Part shown: piece by piece, positions 15,776 through 24,372 of the stretch
Numbering within the stretch: position 1 is the stretch's first letter
Layout of the letters: the number at the start of each line of letters is the position of its first letter
NCBI GenBank assembly: GCA_965201045.1
Contig: OZ241746.1
Location: 4,154,001-4,218,000, forward strand
Source: JAPORK01 sp026710285
Lineage (GTDB): Bacteria; Pseudomonadota; Gammaproteobacteria; Pseudomonadales; Endozoicomonadaceae
Length of the DNA stretch: 64,000 nucleotides
Direction: 5' to 3'
Position numbers and translations under genes: made by a program
Notes under the pieces: generated by a model
Database searches by the model: none
The model's input: only the letters and a program-made list of their open reading frames with translations
What the model was told of the DNA's origin: nothing

Positions 15776-16978
15776 GACATCCTCCCCTCCCTAAAGGAAG
15801 GGGATTCCTCCTGCGAGACGCTCATGCCCGAGCGCAAGAATGTTTCTGGCAGCATTAACATCTCTGTTCAATACCGCTCCACATTTACAGACCCATTCTC
15901 TTATTCCTAAACCTGCTCTACCTTTCGGACTACTGTCTGAGATTTCTTTACAGTACGAACAGGTTTGGGTTGTGTACTTTTCGTTTAGCTCTTCAAAGAC
16001 TACGCCTGCGTGATCGCACTTGTATTCCAGCATAGTCTTTAGCATATGCCACCCTGCATCTAATGCAGATTTGGCTAGTTTAGTTTTTGCAATAGCAGCA
16101 GACTTTACGTTGCCAACAAATATTGCAGCATTTTCTGAGACCAGTTTGCGGCTGTATTTGTGTAGTTCATCTTTCCTCTTGTTCTTGATTTTTGCATGTA
16201 TTGCTTTAGTACGAGCCTTATTTTTAGCCCGTTGTGCTACAGCTAATTTTTGTTCAAAAGCCCTGTAGTTTCTGCCTGTAACACCGCTTCCGTTTGAGTC
16301 CGTAGCCGCTTCTTTGCAGCCTAAATCTATACCAACAGAAGAAGTCCCTGTTGACTGTTCCGGCTTAACAGAAACGACCACGTTAAAATACCAGCGTCCA
16401 CGGGCATCTTCATTGAAAGAAGCTGTTCTGAATTTGTAGTTGCTTAATCCGAAGGAATCCCATACACCGAAGTAGTTCCCGTTGTGGTATATCTGTCCGT
16501 TTTTCCAGCCAGAGGCTTTTGTATTAACAGGAATCCAACCCAGTGAACGCCTGACACCTTTTGTTTTTCTCCAGTTGAGCCTGCTCTTTTTAAATTGCTT
16601 TCTGGCTTTTACGTATTCTTTCGCTACGCACTGAAGCGTTTGACTATGCAAACCCAGCTCTTTGTTTGCACCTTTGGTATATTTGTCTATATCGTATGCA
16701 GAAAAAAACTCTCCACGCTCTCTAATTGAGCGAGAGGAAAGTTCATTTATGTAGTTCCAGACAAAATTAACCGCACCTGCCATCTTACTAAGCTGTTTTG
16801 CGTGTTTGTCTTTAACTCTTACTTTAAGTGTCTTTGTCTTTTCCATGCAAGAACGTCAATTGTATAGGTTTCATGCGCTATTTAGCGACTGGATTCTAAT
16901 TGTTTCAGGCAAAAATGTCAACAGAAACTAAAAAAAACCGCCTTATATCCCCGCCCTGAAGGGCGAGGCTTTACGGCG
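15776..16978 (-). mobile_element. IS200/IS605-type tnpB-only element
   Basis: The element is a tnpB gene with hairpin-bearing ends and no tnpA. At the tnpB 3' side a stem CCCCTCC/GGAAGGGG (15784-15803) straddles the stop codon. At the other end CGCCCTGAAGGGCG (16952-16965) forms a compact hairpin within the terminal sequence. The exact boundaries are my estimate. It sits inside the IS3 orfA relic. A guide-carrying omega RNA would be expected to run through the tnpB 3' end and out of the element near 15776. Confidence 0.75.
15791..16846 (-). CDS. tnpB: TnpB RNA-guided nuclease
   Basis: This 351-residue protein is a TnpB of the IS605 family, an RNA-guided DNA nuclease related to Cas12. Visible parts are the N-terminal helical region, the RuvC-I motif GIDLG with Asp174, a zinc finger with Cys296, Cys299, Cys320 and Cys322, and the last RuvC motif NRDVNAARNI with Asp329. 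The usual RuvC-II glutamate (VVED-type) is not there: the aligned segment reads IFVGNV, with Gly245. A candidate substitute is Glu285/Glu286 in VVFEELNEKYTTQTC. The gene looks intact. No transposase TnpA is nearby, so the element would depend on one in trans. Confidence 0.9.
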   Translation of the reverse strand: MEKTKTLKVRVKDKHAKQLSKMAGAVNFVWNYINELSSRSIRERGEFFSAYDIDKYTKGANKELGLHSQTLQCVAKEYVKARKQFKKSRLNWRKTKGVRRSLGWIPVNTKASGWKNGQIYHNGNYFGVWDSFGLSNYKFRTASFNEDARGRWYFNVVVSVKPEQSTGTSSVGIDLGCKEAATDSNGSGVTGRNYRAFEQKLAVAQRAKNKARTKAIHAKIKNKRKDELHKYSRKLVSENAAIFVGNVKSAAIAKTKLAKSALDAGWHMLKTMLEYKCDHAGVVFEELNEKYTTQTCSYCKEISDSSPKGRAGLGIREWVCKCGAVLNRDVNAARNILALGHERLAGGIPFL

Positions 16979-17052
16979 TGTCTGGTAATAACTGATTTAA
17001 TCTACAAAATTCAGTTTTTGGAGCATCAAAAATTGCAGATAATTTCTCTGCT

Positions 17053-17112
17053 TTTAAAGTTTAGTGTTTCTATACTGTGTATTTAAAATCTCAGTCCAGC
17101 ATTTGTTTCTAA
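17053..17112 (-). pseudogene. Duplicated 3' end of the short-chain dehydrogenase gene
   Basis: About 60 bases here repeat 18369-18430, the last codons and downstream flank of the dehydrogenase gene at 18399-19163. The translated remnant is FLETNAGLRF followed by a stop, against ILETDGGLRF in the intact gene, and the similarity fades toward 17150. The two copies are 1.3 kb apart in direct orientation and bracket the endonuclease gene. The remainder of 16979-17512 shows no gene. Confidence 0.75.
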
Positions 17113-17512
17113 AAAAGATATTTATTCAACATTCTTGCAATGTAACACACTCTGCTACAGGTGGAGATATTTTACTTTACAATAAAAAACGACATAAGAC
17201 GCTTTGATGGTTCGTATATTACTGGCATGTATTATATACTGTATCATCAAAATCAAATATTATTACTTGATCTTTCCTACCTTCTTTTCTTTTAGGTCTA
17301 CCAGTAAAACAACATGTGTCGTTATGATAGAAAAAGTATAAGGCATCAATAATAATCGAGGGTTGCCAGGGGAAATATGAGCTAAGATATTACTAGCACT
17401 ATTCATCGCTGCTTCATTATATCTATTATTTTTTTATCTGTCTTTCACAGCAAGCTTACTATTCAAAGCAAACTGATACGTTGTACGTTAGGTTTAACAG
17501 AGTTAACCAAAA

Positions 17513-18217
17513 ATGGCTAAAAAAAAGTTATCACTTTTCTTAACATTATTGCTGCTATTAGCAACAGCCTGTCAAAAAGCATCAACTCAAAAGGAACCAC
17601 CAAAAACATTCAAAGAAGCCAAACTCATCGTATATGAACTCACAAAAAAAATTAACAACACCACACTATACTGTCAATGTCCTATTATATGGACTAACAA
17701 AAAATATGGTAAACCAGACTTAAAAAAATGTGGATACACAGTAAGAAAACAAAAACAAAGAGCAAACAGAATCGAAATAGAGCATATAGTACCTGCATCA
17801 TTTCTTGGTAAAAACAGACAATGCTGGTTAAAAGGTGGTCGTAAAAACTGCATTAAATCAGATAAACTATACAACCAGATGTCTGCCAACCTATACAACC
17901 TCTGGCCTGCAGTAGGAGAAGTAAATGCAGACAGGAGCAATTACCCATTTAATATAGTTACTAAACCAGGCTATATATACGGCAGGAAAAAATTCAAAAT
18001 AGACTTTAAGAAAAAAATTGCTGAACCTCCGGACGATGTAAAAGGACTTGTAGCCAGAACCTATCTTTACATGAACGATAAATACAATCTAAATTTGAGC
18101 AAAGAACAACGAAAATTATACCAGAACTGGAATAGAAAATACCCAGCGAAAGACTGGGAAAAGCAAAGAGAACAAGCGATTAAAACTTATCAGGGAGAAA
18201 CCGCTTATTACAATTAA
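17513..18217 (+). CDS. Endonuclease I family lipoprotein (EndA-like)
   Basis: The 234-residue product is a non-specific HNH/beta-beta-alpha-metal nuclease of the endonuclease I family. The catalytic motif is EIEHIVPAS with His91, followed by MSANLYNLWPAVGEVNADRSNYPF with metal-binding asparagines. The N terminus is a signal peptide with a lipobox-like LATAC, so Cys20 may be lipidated and the enzyme anchored facing the periplasm or outside. It is highly basic and lysine-rich. It lies between two direct copies of the end of the neighbouring dehydrogenase gene, suggesting it arrived as a cassette. Possible roles are DNA scavenging or degradation of host or competitor DNA. Confidence 0.85.
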   Translation: MAKKKLSLFLTLLLLLATACQKASTQKEPPKTFKEAKLIVYELTKKINNTTLYCQCPIIWTNKKYGKPDLKKCGYTVRKQKQRANRIEIEHIVPASFLGKNRQCWLKGGRKNCIKSDKLYNQMSANLYNLWPAVGEVNADRSNYPFNIVTKPGYIYGRKKFKIDFKKKIAEPPDDVKGLVARTYLYMNDKYNLNLSKEQRKLYQNWNRKYPAKDWEKQREQAIKTYQGETAYYN

Positions 18218-18398
18218 TCTCTGATAATTATTAACTCTTTTTTTTAAATTATTATGCACCAAGAAACATACAACAGACAACTTTTATATTGATATGAAAA
18301 GATCTTTTCTGTGTACATGCAGAAGTAAACGTTATACAGAAGGGACTTCGGAGCAACAACACACTTTTATTAAAGTTTAGTGTTTCTATGCTGTGTAT

Positions 18399-19163
18399 TT
18401 AAAATCTCAGTCCACCATCTGTTTCTAAAATACGTCCATTAAAATATTTATTTTCAAGAATAAATTTAACTGCAACTGCTATTTCTTTAGGTGTACCTAA
18501 TCGACCAGAAGGTATCTGTTTACAAAGTTTTTCCAGTGCTTCCGGTTTCATTCCGGCAACCATTTGCGTATCAACAACGCCGGGGGCTATACCGGCAGAA
18601 CGAATATTATAACGCGCAAGCTCCTGCGCCCAGGTAACGGTTAGCGCTGCGACACCTGCTTTAGCCGCAGAATAGCTGCTTTGACCAAAGTTACCCTGTC
18701 TGGCTAAGCTGGTCATATTTATAATAGTGCCTCCGTTCTCATGTTTTATCATTTGTGTTGCAGCTTCTCTACCACATAAAAAGACGCCGGTTAAATTAAT
18801 ATCAATGACGCTCTGCCACTGTTCCATGGTTAACTTTTGAATAATCTTACCTTCTTTGTATTTAATTAATAAGCCATCGTTCAAAATACCTGCATTGTTA
18901 ATTAATACATCCAGTCTGCCAAAATGATTAGCAACATTGATCATTGTACTGGTGACTTGCTGTTCATTGGTAACATCCACAGGAAAACTTTTTATTCTTT
19001 GTGCATGATGACTCAGCGAATCTGTAACTTTGTGCAACCCCGCTTCATTTCTGTCCAGTAATGCAACGGTATAGTTATCCTGTAATAAGGCAGTAACAAT
19101 AGCTAGACCAATATCTCCGGCAGCACCGGTAATAACTGCTGTTTTGATATTTTTTTTATTCAT
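18399..19163 (-). CDS. SDR-family oxidoreductase (FabG-like)
   Basis: A 254-residue short-chain dehydrogenase of the 3-oxoacyl reductase / 3-hydroxyacyl-CoA dehydrogenase type. The cofactor loop TGAAGDIG is at 12-19, NNAG at 89-92, and the catalytic Ser152, Tyr164 and Lys168 (YSAAK) are all present. The C terminus ending DGGLRF is typical. Its start overlaps the end of the fadD-type gene by eight bases, so the two are translationally coupled, which points to acyl-CoA metabolism rather than to the fatty acid synthase cluster. I do not assign the symbol fabG, since the preferred substrate is not visible. Confidence 0.88.
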   Translation of the reverse strand: MNKKNIKTAVITGAAGDIGLAIVTALLQDNYTVALLDRNEAGLHKVTDSLSHHAQRIKSFPVDVTNEQQVTSTMINVANHFGRLDVLINNAGILNDGLLIKYKEGKIIQKLTMEQWQSVIDINLTGVFLCGREAATQMIKHENGGTIINMTSLARQGNFGQSSYSAAKAGVAALTVTWAQELARYNIRSAGIAPGVVDTQMVAGMKPEALEKLCKQIPSGRLGTPKEIAVAVKFILENKYFNGRILETDGGLRF

Positions 19164-20871
19164 TGGAATTTACCTTTTGTTCATGTTCTTCCCGCAACTG
19201 CCTGCGTAAAACTTTACCTACCGGTGTCATAGGAAGCGATTCACGAAATTCAATATAACGGGGAACTTTATACCCGGTAAGATATTTTTTACAGTATGTT
19301 TTAAGCGCCTGTTCTGTTAACGTTTTACTTTTAGGCACAACAAAAAGTTTAATGGCTTCTCCACTTTTTTTATCAGGAATACCGGTGACGGCACAACTAA
19401 TTACTTCAGGATGCAGAGATACCACTTCTTCAACTTCATTGGGATAGACATTAAATCCGGATACTAGGACCATATCTTTAATTCGGTCTACAATTTTGAC
19501 AAAACCATCCTGGTTGATAACGGCAATATCTCCGCTTTTAAGCCAGCCTTGATCATCGAATACATTTGCGGTTTCTTCTGGCTTATGCCAGTAACCTTGC
19601 ATCACCTGAGGACCTTTAATGCAGAGTTCACCGGGCTCTCCTAATGGTAGTTCTTTACCACTTTCCGAATCAATGACTTTTAGTGCAGTTTCAGGTAACG
19701 CCATACCTACCGTGCCTTGTCTGGCTTCTTTTCCCATTGGATTCATAGATACAACGGGTGAACATTCTGTCAGACCATATGCTTCAGAAATCTGGCATCC
19801 GGTTTTTTCTTTCCATCGTGTGGCTACTTCTTTTGTTAATGCAGTACCTCCTGAAGTTGTTAATTTTAATGAGGTTAGATCACAGCGATCAATATCTTTA
19901 TGATGCAGTAAAGCAGCAAAAAGCGTATTCAGCCCCACAAAAACAGTGGGTGGATTTTTTTTAAGCACCTTAATAAATGCCGCAATATCTCTGGGATTTG
20001 TGATCAGAATATTGGTAGCTCCGATACCGAAAAACATCATCAGATGGATAGTAAAAGCATAGATATGATACAACGGCAGTGCAGCAATGACAGACTCCTG
20101 ACCAGGTTGCAGATATTGTTTTGCGTTTTCATCAACCTGTGACAAACCGGCTCTGCACTGTAGCACATTGGACAGTAAATTATGATGTGTCAATATGGCA
20201 CCTTTTGAACGACCGGTTGTTCCCCCTGTGTACTGTATTACGGCAATATCTTCAGGCTTTGCATTAAACGGCTTAAAGGGTAGTGACTTTCCTTCTTTAA
20301 TGGCTTCTTTAAAGGTAACAACGCCGGGCAAAGAAAAGGGTTGTACCATTTTTTTTATATACTTTACGACGATATTAACAATAATTTGCTTAGGCTTAGA
20401 AAACAGATCACCTAAAGAAGTCACAATCAGATGCTTCAGGTCAATTTCTGCTACAACAGAACTAACTTTGTAACCAAATACATCCAAAAAAATAAGTGCT
20501 TTGGCTCCTGAGTCTATTAACTGTTCTTTCATTTCCCGCTCCGTGTAGAGCGGATTAATATTAACAAGTATCATTCCTGCCTTTAATAAACCATAAATGA
20601 TAACCGGAGACTGTAAAGTGTTAGGCAACTGCACAGCAACACGATCTCCGGGTTTTAAGTCTATTTTACTTTGCAGGTAAGTGGCGAACCGTGTACTCAG
20701 CTGGTCAACCTCAATAAAACTCAATGAGGTTCCCATATTTTTGAAAGCCGGCTTATCTGCATACAAAGCAGTAATTTTGTTAAGAAAATCTATAAGATTG
20801 GTATAGGTATTCAGATCGACCTTGTCTTTGATACCCGGTGCACGTTTACCATGCCAAAATGAGCTGTCCAT
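19156..20871 (-). CDS. fadD: Long-chain fatty acid CoA ligase
   Basis: The enzyme activates fatty acids to acyl-CoA at the cost of ATP, usually at the inner face of the membrane during uptake. The AMP-binding P-loop YTGGTTGRSKG is at 214-224. SEAYGLTECSPVVSMNP, the GYWHKPEETANVFDDQGWLKSGDIA segment and the C-terminal PVGKVLRRQLR lysine motif are those of the family. Length 571 residues is close to FadD (about 560). It is the first gene of a two-gene operon with the SDR gene. The 330-base region upstream separates it from divergent sctD. Confidence 0.92.
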   Translation of the reverse strand: MDSSFWHGKRAPGIKDKVDLNTYTNLIDFLNKITALYADKPAFKNMGTSLSFIEVDQLSTRFATYLQSKIDLKPGDRVAVQLPNTLQSPVIIYGLLKAGMILVNINPLYTEREMKEQLIDSGAKALIFLDVFGYKVSSVVAEIDLKHLIVTSLGDLFSKPKQIIVNIVVKYIKKMVQPFSLPGVVTFKEAIKEGKSLPFKPFNAKPEDIAVIQYTGGTTGRSKGAILTHHNLLSNVLQCRAGLSQVDENAKQYLQPGQESVIAALPLYHIYAFTIHLMMFFGIGATNILITNPRDIAAFIKVLKKNPPTVFVGLNTLFAALLHHKDIDRCDLTSLKLTTSGGTALTKEVATRWKEKTGCQISEAYGLTECSPVVSMNPMGKEARQGTVGMALPETALKVIDSESGKELPLGEPGELCIKGPQVMQGYWHKPEETANVFDDQGWLKSGDIAVINQDGFVKIVDRIKDMVLVSGFNVYPNEVEEVVSLHPEVISCAVTGIPDKKSGEAIKLFVVPKSKTLTEQALKTYCKKYLTGYKVPRYIEFRESLPMTPVGKVLRRQLREEHEQKVNSNE

Positions 20872-21203
20872 AAAATTATCCTGAGCTTATTATAAAATTA
20901 GTTAGATTGTTAGGAGTTTTTATCTTTATTTGTAACCTGTCTTTGCTCTTAAAAATATTTTCCTCACTTCGCTGTTGTTGTTATTAAATGAAAATATAGT
21001 CAAGAATAGGATATTTTTAATTTTTAGCGGTCGCTGTTTTTGAAATTATCAGACATTTTTATTTTAACTGTTTTAAACAAATGTCCGAAGTATTGTTATA
21101 TACAAAAGATAATTCGGATATTTTTTTTAAAACGCTGTATTTTGCCGATAACAAAACTGACACCAATAATGGATCAATAGCAGGAAGTTATGGATAATTC
21201 ACT
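20872..21203. promoter_or_regulatory. Divergent promoter region, fadD and sctD
   Basis: The 332 bases contain no gene and must hold both the fadD promoter (minus) and the sctD promoter (plus). The stretch is AT-rich with several T-runs. I see no clear consensus pair and no obvious dyad. Confidence 0.5.
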
Positions 21204-22712
21204 ATGACCGCTCAGAATTGGTCTTTAAAAATATTCTCTGGTGCACATATCGGAGCAGAAACAGAACTTGAACAAGGCAGCTATATTTTAGGCAGCCATG
21301 AAGATTGTGACTTTGTTCTTACTGATAATTTTATTGCAGAACGGCAGGCAGAAATTATTGTCAGTGAATCAGGGATAACCATTAAAAGTCTTTCTGGTCA
21401 ACCACTTTATATCGACGGGCAGGATGTAGGTGAAAGTTGCAGTATAGAGAAGCATCAGATGGTCGCTATCTCTGGTTTGAGTTTTGCCTTCGGTGTATCA
21501 GGTGAATCATGGCCTGATCTTGTTGCTGCAATGCCGGGGATTGCATCGACGGGTACCAGTCAGCCACCAGCCACAGATAAGCCGCATGCAGATAATAACA
21601 ATCAAAATGATGTTGCAGCACAACCTGTTACTGCAACAACACAGGAAGCCACAGATGAACAGATAAACGATGATCATACGCAAAACCAGGATATTCAGAA
21701 AGAAAAAAAATCATCATTTGCCACATCTGTTTTTTCACTATCTAAGCTGGTTAAATTTAAACATTTAAATTTTTTATATCAATCAATACGTCGTCACTAC
21801 ATTTGGTATGCGAGTGCGGCGGGTTTATTGAGTCTGTTATTCGTACTTTCTTTTTCTTTTTTCTGGTTATGGGAAAAAACAGCACCGGATAATATGCATA
21901 AACCGGTCAACCATGTTGAAACAGTAGAGAATATTACCAGCAGTATGAATTTACCGCATCTCAATGTTCGTCAGTTAACCGACGGATTTGTTTTAATCAG
22001 TGGTTATCTGCACGATAATGAACAAAAAAATCAACTTTTGCAAAGATTAAATGAAAAAGAAATAGCGGTTAAATTAAAGCAGCTATTTGTGATGACAGAT
22101 ATGCAAAATGAAGCAACACAGGCGCTTAAAACAGCAGGTTATAGTGGTAATATACAGATAAAAGTTGATACTATGGCAGGATCGTTAATTCTAACCGGAT
22201 ATGCAGCTAATCAATATCAGATAACCAAAATACGTGAAATTCTTAATACAGAAGTACCGGGTTTAATTTCTTTGTCAGAACAGGTTGAGTTTCAGTCCAC
22301 GCGTGAAAAGACACTACACACAATGCTTCAGGAATATGGTCTCAGTAAACAGATTAAGTTACTTGAGCATGAAAATAAAATCATCCTCAAAGGCAGGTTA
22401 GAAGATGTTTCTGAAGGGTACTACTTTAAAAAAGTGGTTAGTGATTTTAGAGCAAAGTACGGTATGAATCCTGAATTAATCGTTGATGTAACAATTCCTT
22501 CTGCCAGTATAACAACATTAAAACCAAAGTTAACTATAAAGAGTATCAGTCTTGGGCATACTCCTTACATCATTCTTGCAGACGGACAAAAGTACCTTAC
22601 GGGCGCTAAACTTGAAAACGGATATATACTTGAAAGTATTGGTCTTGATTATTTAGTACTCAGACTCAAAAAACAACGAATAAAATATTATGTGAGAAAC
22701 AGCGATGAATGA
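21204..22712 (+). CDS. sctD: Type III secretion inner membrane ring protein SctD
   Basis: SctD (YscD/EscD/CdsD family) forms the outer of the two inner-membrane rings of the type III injectisome. The 502 residues divide into an N-terminal cytoplasmic FHA-like domain (about 1-105), a polar Thr/Gln/Asp-rich linker (about 112-170), one membrane helix at about 200-223 (YASAAGLLSLLFVLSFSFFWLW) and periplasmic ring-building domains of the BON type (LILTGYAAN, IILKGRLEDV). The last eight bases overlap the next gene. It begins a four-gene operon, sctDEFG. Confidence 0.9.
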   Translation: MTAQNWSLKIFSGAHIGAETELEQGSYILGSHEDCDFVLTDNFIAERQAEIIVSESGITIKSLSGQPLYIDGQDVGESCSIEKHQMVAISGLSFAFGVSGESWPDLVAAMPGIASTGTSQPPATDKPHADNNNQNDVAAQPVTATTQEATDEQINDDHTQNQDIQKEKKSSFATSVFSLSKLVKFKHLNFLYQSIRRHYIWYASAAGLLSLLFVLSFSFFWLWEKTAPDNMHKPVNHVETVENITSSMNLPHLNVRQLTDGFVLISGYLHDNEQKNQLLQRLNEKEIAVKLKQLFVMTDMQNEATQALKTAGYSGNIQIKVDTMAGSLILTGYAANQYQITKIREILNTEVPGLISLSEQVEFQSTREKTLHTMLQEYGLSKQIKLLEHENKIILKGRLEDVSEGYYFKKVVSDFRAKYGMNPELIVDVTIPSASITTLKPKLTIKSISLGHTPYIILADGQKYLTGAKLENGYILESIGLDYLVLRLKKQRIKYYVRNSDE

Positions 22713-22956
22713 AAACCTTCTTTCCCTTTCTGCTATAGAAGACGAGCTTCTGACTGATGAAGACGGCAGCAAAAAAGCCGATATTGTTGATCAAATGGAA
22801 GCTGAAATAAACCGCTTAAAAAAAGCAAACAACCAGGGGTTATCACCGGAAGAATTTGAACAGGCAAACAGTCTTATCACTGCAATGGAAGAATCCATTA
22901 AGGTGATAGAGATGACCTGGGCAAAACATCATTTAACTGACAAACAATTACATTAA
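22705..22956 (+). CDS. sctE: Type III secretion needle co-chaperone, SctE/YscE-like
   Basis: This 83-residue acidic helical protein has the size, position and two-helix pattern of the YscE/SsaE/EscE family, which together with a YscG-type protein keeps needle subunits from polymerising in the cytoplasm. Sequence similarity alone is weak at this length; the call rests on its place between sctD (overlap of eight bases) and the needle gene sctF. Predicted coiled region: about 22-70. Some nomenclatures use sctE for the translocon; here it means the YscE family. Confidence 0.75.
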   Translation: MNENLLSLSAIEDELLTDEDGSKKADIVDQMEAEINRLKKANNQGLSPEEFEQANSLITAMEESIKVIEMTWAKHHLTDKQLH

Positions 22957-23052
22957 ACAGTAAAGCCTGCATGAACAAGCATTCATGCAATGGCAAAACA
23001 ATGGCATTAAAGCGTAAGGCCTGTATGAAAAGGAGTTTGTGCGATGGCAATA
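22951..23052 (+). repeat. Duplicated leader before sctF
   Basis: A 48-base segment at 22951-22998 recurs imperfectly at 23005-23052, offset 54 bases. Both copies end in a GCRATGGCAA start region; the second is the true sctF start, with AGGAG at about 23031-23035. The first encodes only a six-codon frame. This may affect translation of the needle gene. Confidence 0.7.
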
Positions 23053-23295
23053 GATCAGATAGGCGGAAACAGTGGCGGTCTGGATTTTAATTCAACCAGC
23101 AAGCTGGCAGAAAGAACCGCCGAAATGGAAAAAAATTTAGAAGCTTTGATGGATGATATCGATCCATCTAATATGAGAGATATCCTGATGCTGCAGCAAC
23201 AGCTTAATAAAACGCAGATGGCTCAAACACTTAACAGTACAATCATTAAAACCATGAAAGATACAACACAAGGTGCAATACAGAAGATTAACTAA
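23044..23295 (+). CDS. sctF: Type III secretion needle subunit SctF
   Basis: The 83-residue protein has the needle family pattern: a polar N terminus with GGLDFNSTSKLAE, a helix-loop-helix with the conserved P-S-N turn (DDIDPSNMRDILMLQQQLNK) and a C-terminal helix ending in IKTMKDTTQGAIQKIN. Needle proteins polymerise into the hollow extracellular filament through which effectors pass. It sits between the two putative co-chaperone genes, the same order as yscDEFG. A clear AGGAG ribosome site precedes the ATG. Confidence 0.92.
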   Translation: MAIDQIGGNSGGLDFNSTSKLAERTAEMEKNLEALMDDIDPSNMRDILMLQQQLNKTQMAQTLNSTIIKTMKDTTQGAIQKIN

Positions 23296-23337
23296 ATCTT
23301 TTATCCACTAAAACTAACAGGCTACAGGAATTTACTT

Positions 23338-23718
23338 ATGGTCAGCGCTGAAATTTTACGAACATTAGCAGATATTGGCTTTATGGCGGTTAGCGGAGGG
23401 TTATCTGTTCAGGCCGAACGCATTTTTAAAGCAATTGCATTGTGTAGAAAAGACAATGTAGTGTCTTACATGGGTATGGCATTAAATTTAATCAATGAAG
23501 GTAAAAGCGAAGAGGCATTAGCATTGCTTGAAAAAAAGGCACTGGTCTTAGAGCCTGATAATCTGGTCCTACATAATATCAAAGCCATGGCATTAATGTT
23601 TATCGGGCGTAAAGGTGAAAGTGAAGCTTGTCTCCAGGAAGTTATTAATTTGAATACGGATAATATGGCCACCACATTAGCTCAGAATATGCTGGAACAT
23701 TTACATAAAGCTAATTGA
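23338..23718 (+). CDS. sctG: Type III secretion needle chaperone, SctG/YscG-like
   Basis: A 126-residue TPR-fold protein of the YscG/SsaH/EscG type. Tetratricopeptide-like helices are visible (GLSVQAERIFKAIALCRKDN, then EGKSEEALALLEKKALVLEPDN and FIGRKGESEACLQEVINLN). These proteins bind the C-terminal helix of the needle subunit together with the SctE partner. It ends nine bases before the convergent folK stop, so the type III operon visible here is just four genes. Other core parts (ATPase, secretin, export gate) are not in the window. Confidence 0.85.
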   Translation: MVSAEILRTLADIGFMAVSGGLSVQAERIFKAIALCRKDNVVSYMGMALNLINEGKSEEALALLEKKALVLEPDNLVLHNIKAMALMFIGRKGESEACLQEVINLNTDNMATTLAQNMLEHLHKAN

Positions 23719-23727
23719 AAGTTAAGC

Positions 23728-24372
23728 TTATTCTCCTGTTGTTAAAGTGTCAGTATTTTGCATGTTACTCTTAAGTTTCATAGCAGGAGATAGTTTTTTC
23801 AATTGACTGTTCAGCTGCTCAAAAAAGCTGTTTTTCTCAATCCAAAGCCTCTCATTACCGATTTGCCGACATAACGATGAAACAGACTGCCCACCGGGCA
23901 AAGTGATTGTTTTGTTTATATCTGCCAGAGGAAACAGTACAAAATTACGCAGATGCATTTGATAATGAGGCACAGTCAGCTGTTTTGTTTTAATGATCAG
24001 ATGATCATAAAGCAGGATATCAAGATCAAGTGTACGTGGTCCCCAGTGTATATCTCTCTTTCTGTTGTGTAATTGTTCAATCATCTGTAGCTGCTTCAAC
24101 AGTTGCAGTGGAGACAGAGCTGTTTTAAGTGCCACAACAGCATTGTAAAAAGCCGGTTGATTTTGCGGACCTACAGGCAAACTGCGATACAATTTTGAAC
24201 AGCCTGTTAACTGGCTTTGTGGCAGTTGACGCAAATGTTTTACACCCTGTATTAGTTGTTGCTCAGGATGATCAAGATTACTTCCCATCGCAATACAGGC
24301 ATCTGCAAATATATCACTGCTGTTAATTGATCTTTTCATAAGGGTGGCAATATTGAGTTTGTTACATCCCAC
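23728..24372 (-). CDS. folK: 2-amino-4-hydroxy-6-hydroxymethyldihydropteridine pyrophosphokinase
   Basis: FolK transfers pyrophosphate from ATP to the pterin in folate synthesis. Family signatures are AMGSNLDHPEQQL near the N terminus, SKLYRSLPVG, and the HWGPRTLDLDILLYD motif with its acidic metal-binding pair. The 214 residues exceed the typical 160-180, with about 20 extra residues at the front and a 35-residue tail after LCRQIG. An inner start (MKRSINSSDIF) is possible at residue 12. It is convergent with the type III operon and has no folP, folB or panB neighbour. Confidence 0.93.
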   Translation of the reverse strand: MGCNKLNIATLMKRSINSSDIFADACIAMGSNLDHPEQQLIQGVKHLRQLPQSQLTGCSKLYRSLPVGPQNQPAFYNAVVALKTALSPLQLLKQLQMIEQLHNRKRDIHWGPRTLDLDILLYDHLIIKTKQLTVPHYQMHLRNFVLFPLADINKTITLPGGQSVSSLCRQIGNERLWIEKNSFFEQLNSQLKKLSPAMKLKSNMQNTDTLTTGE

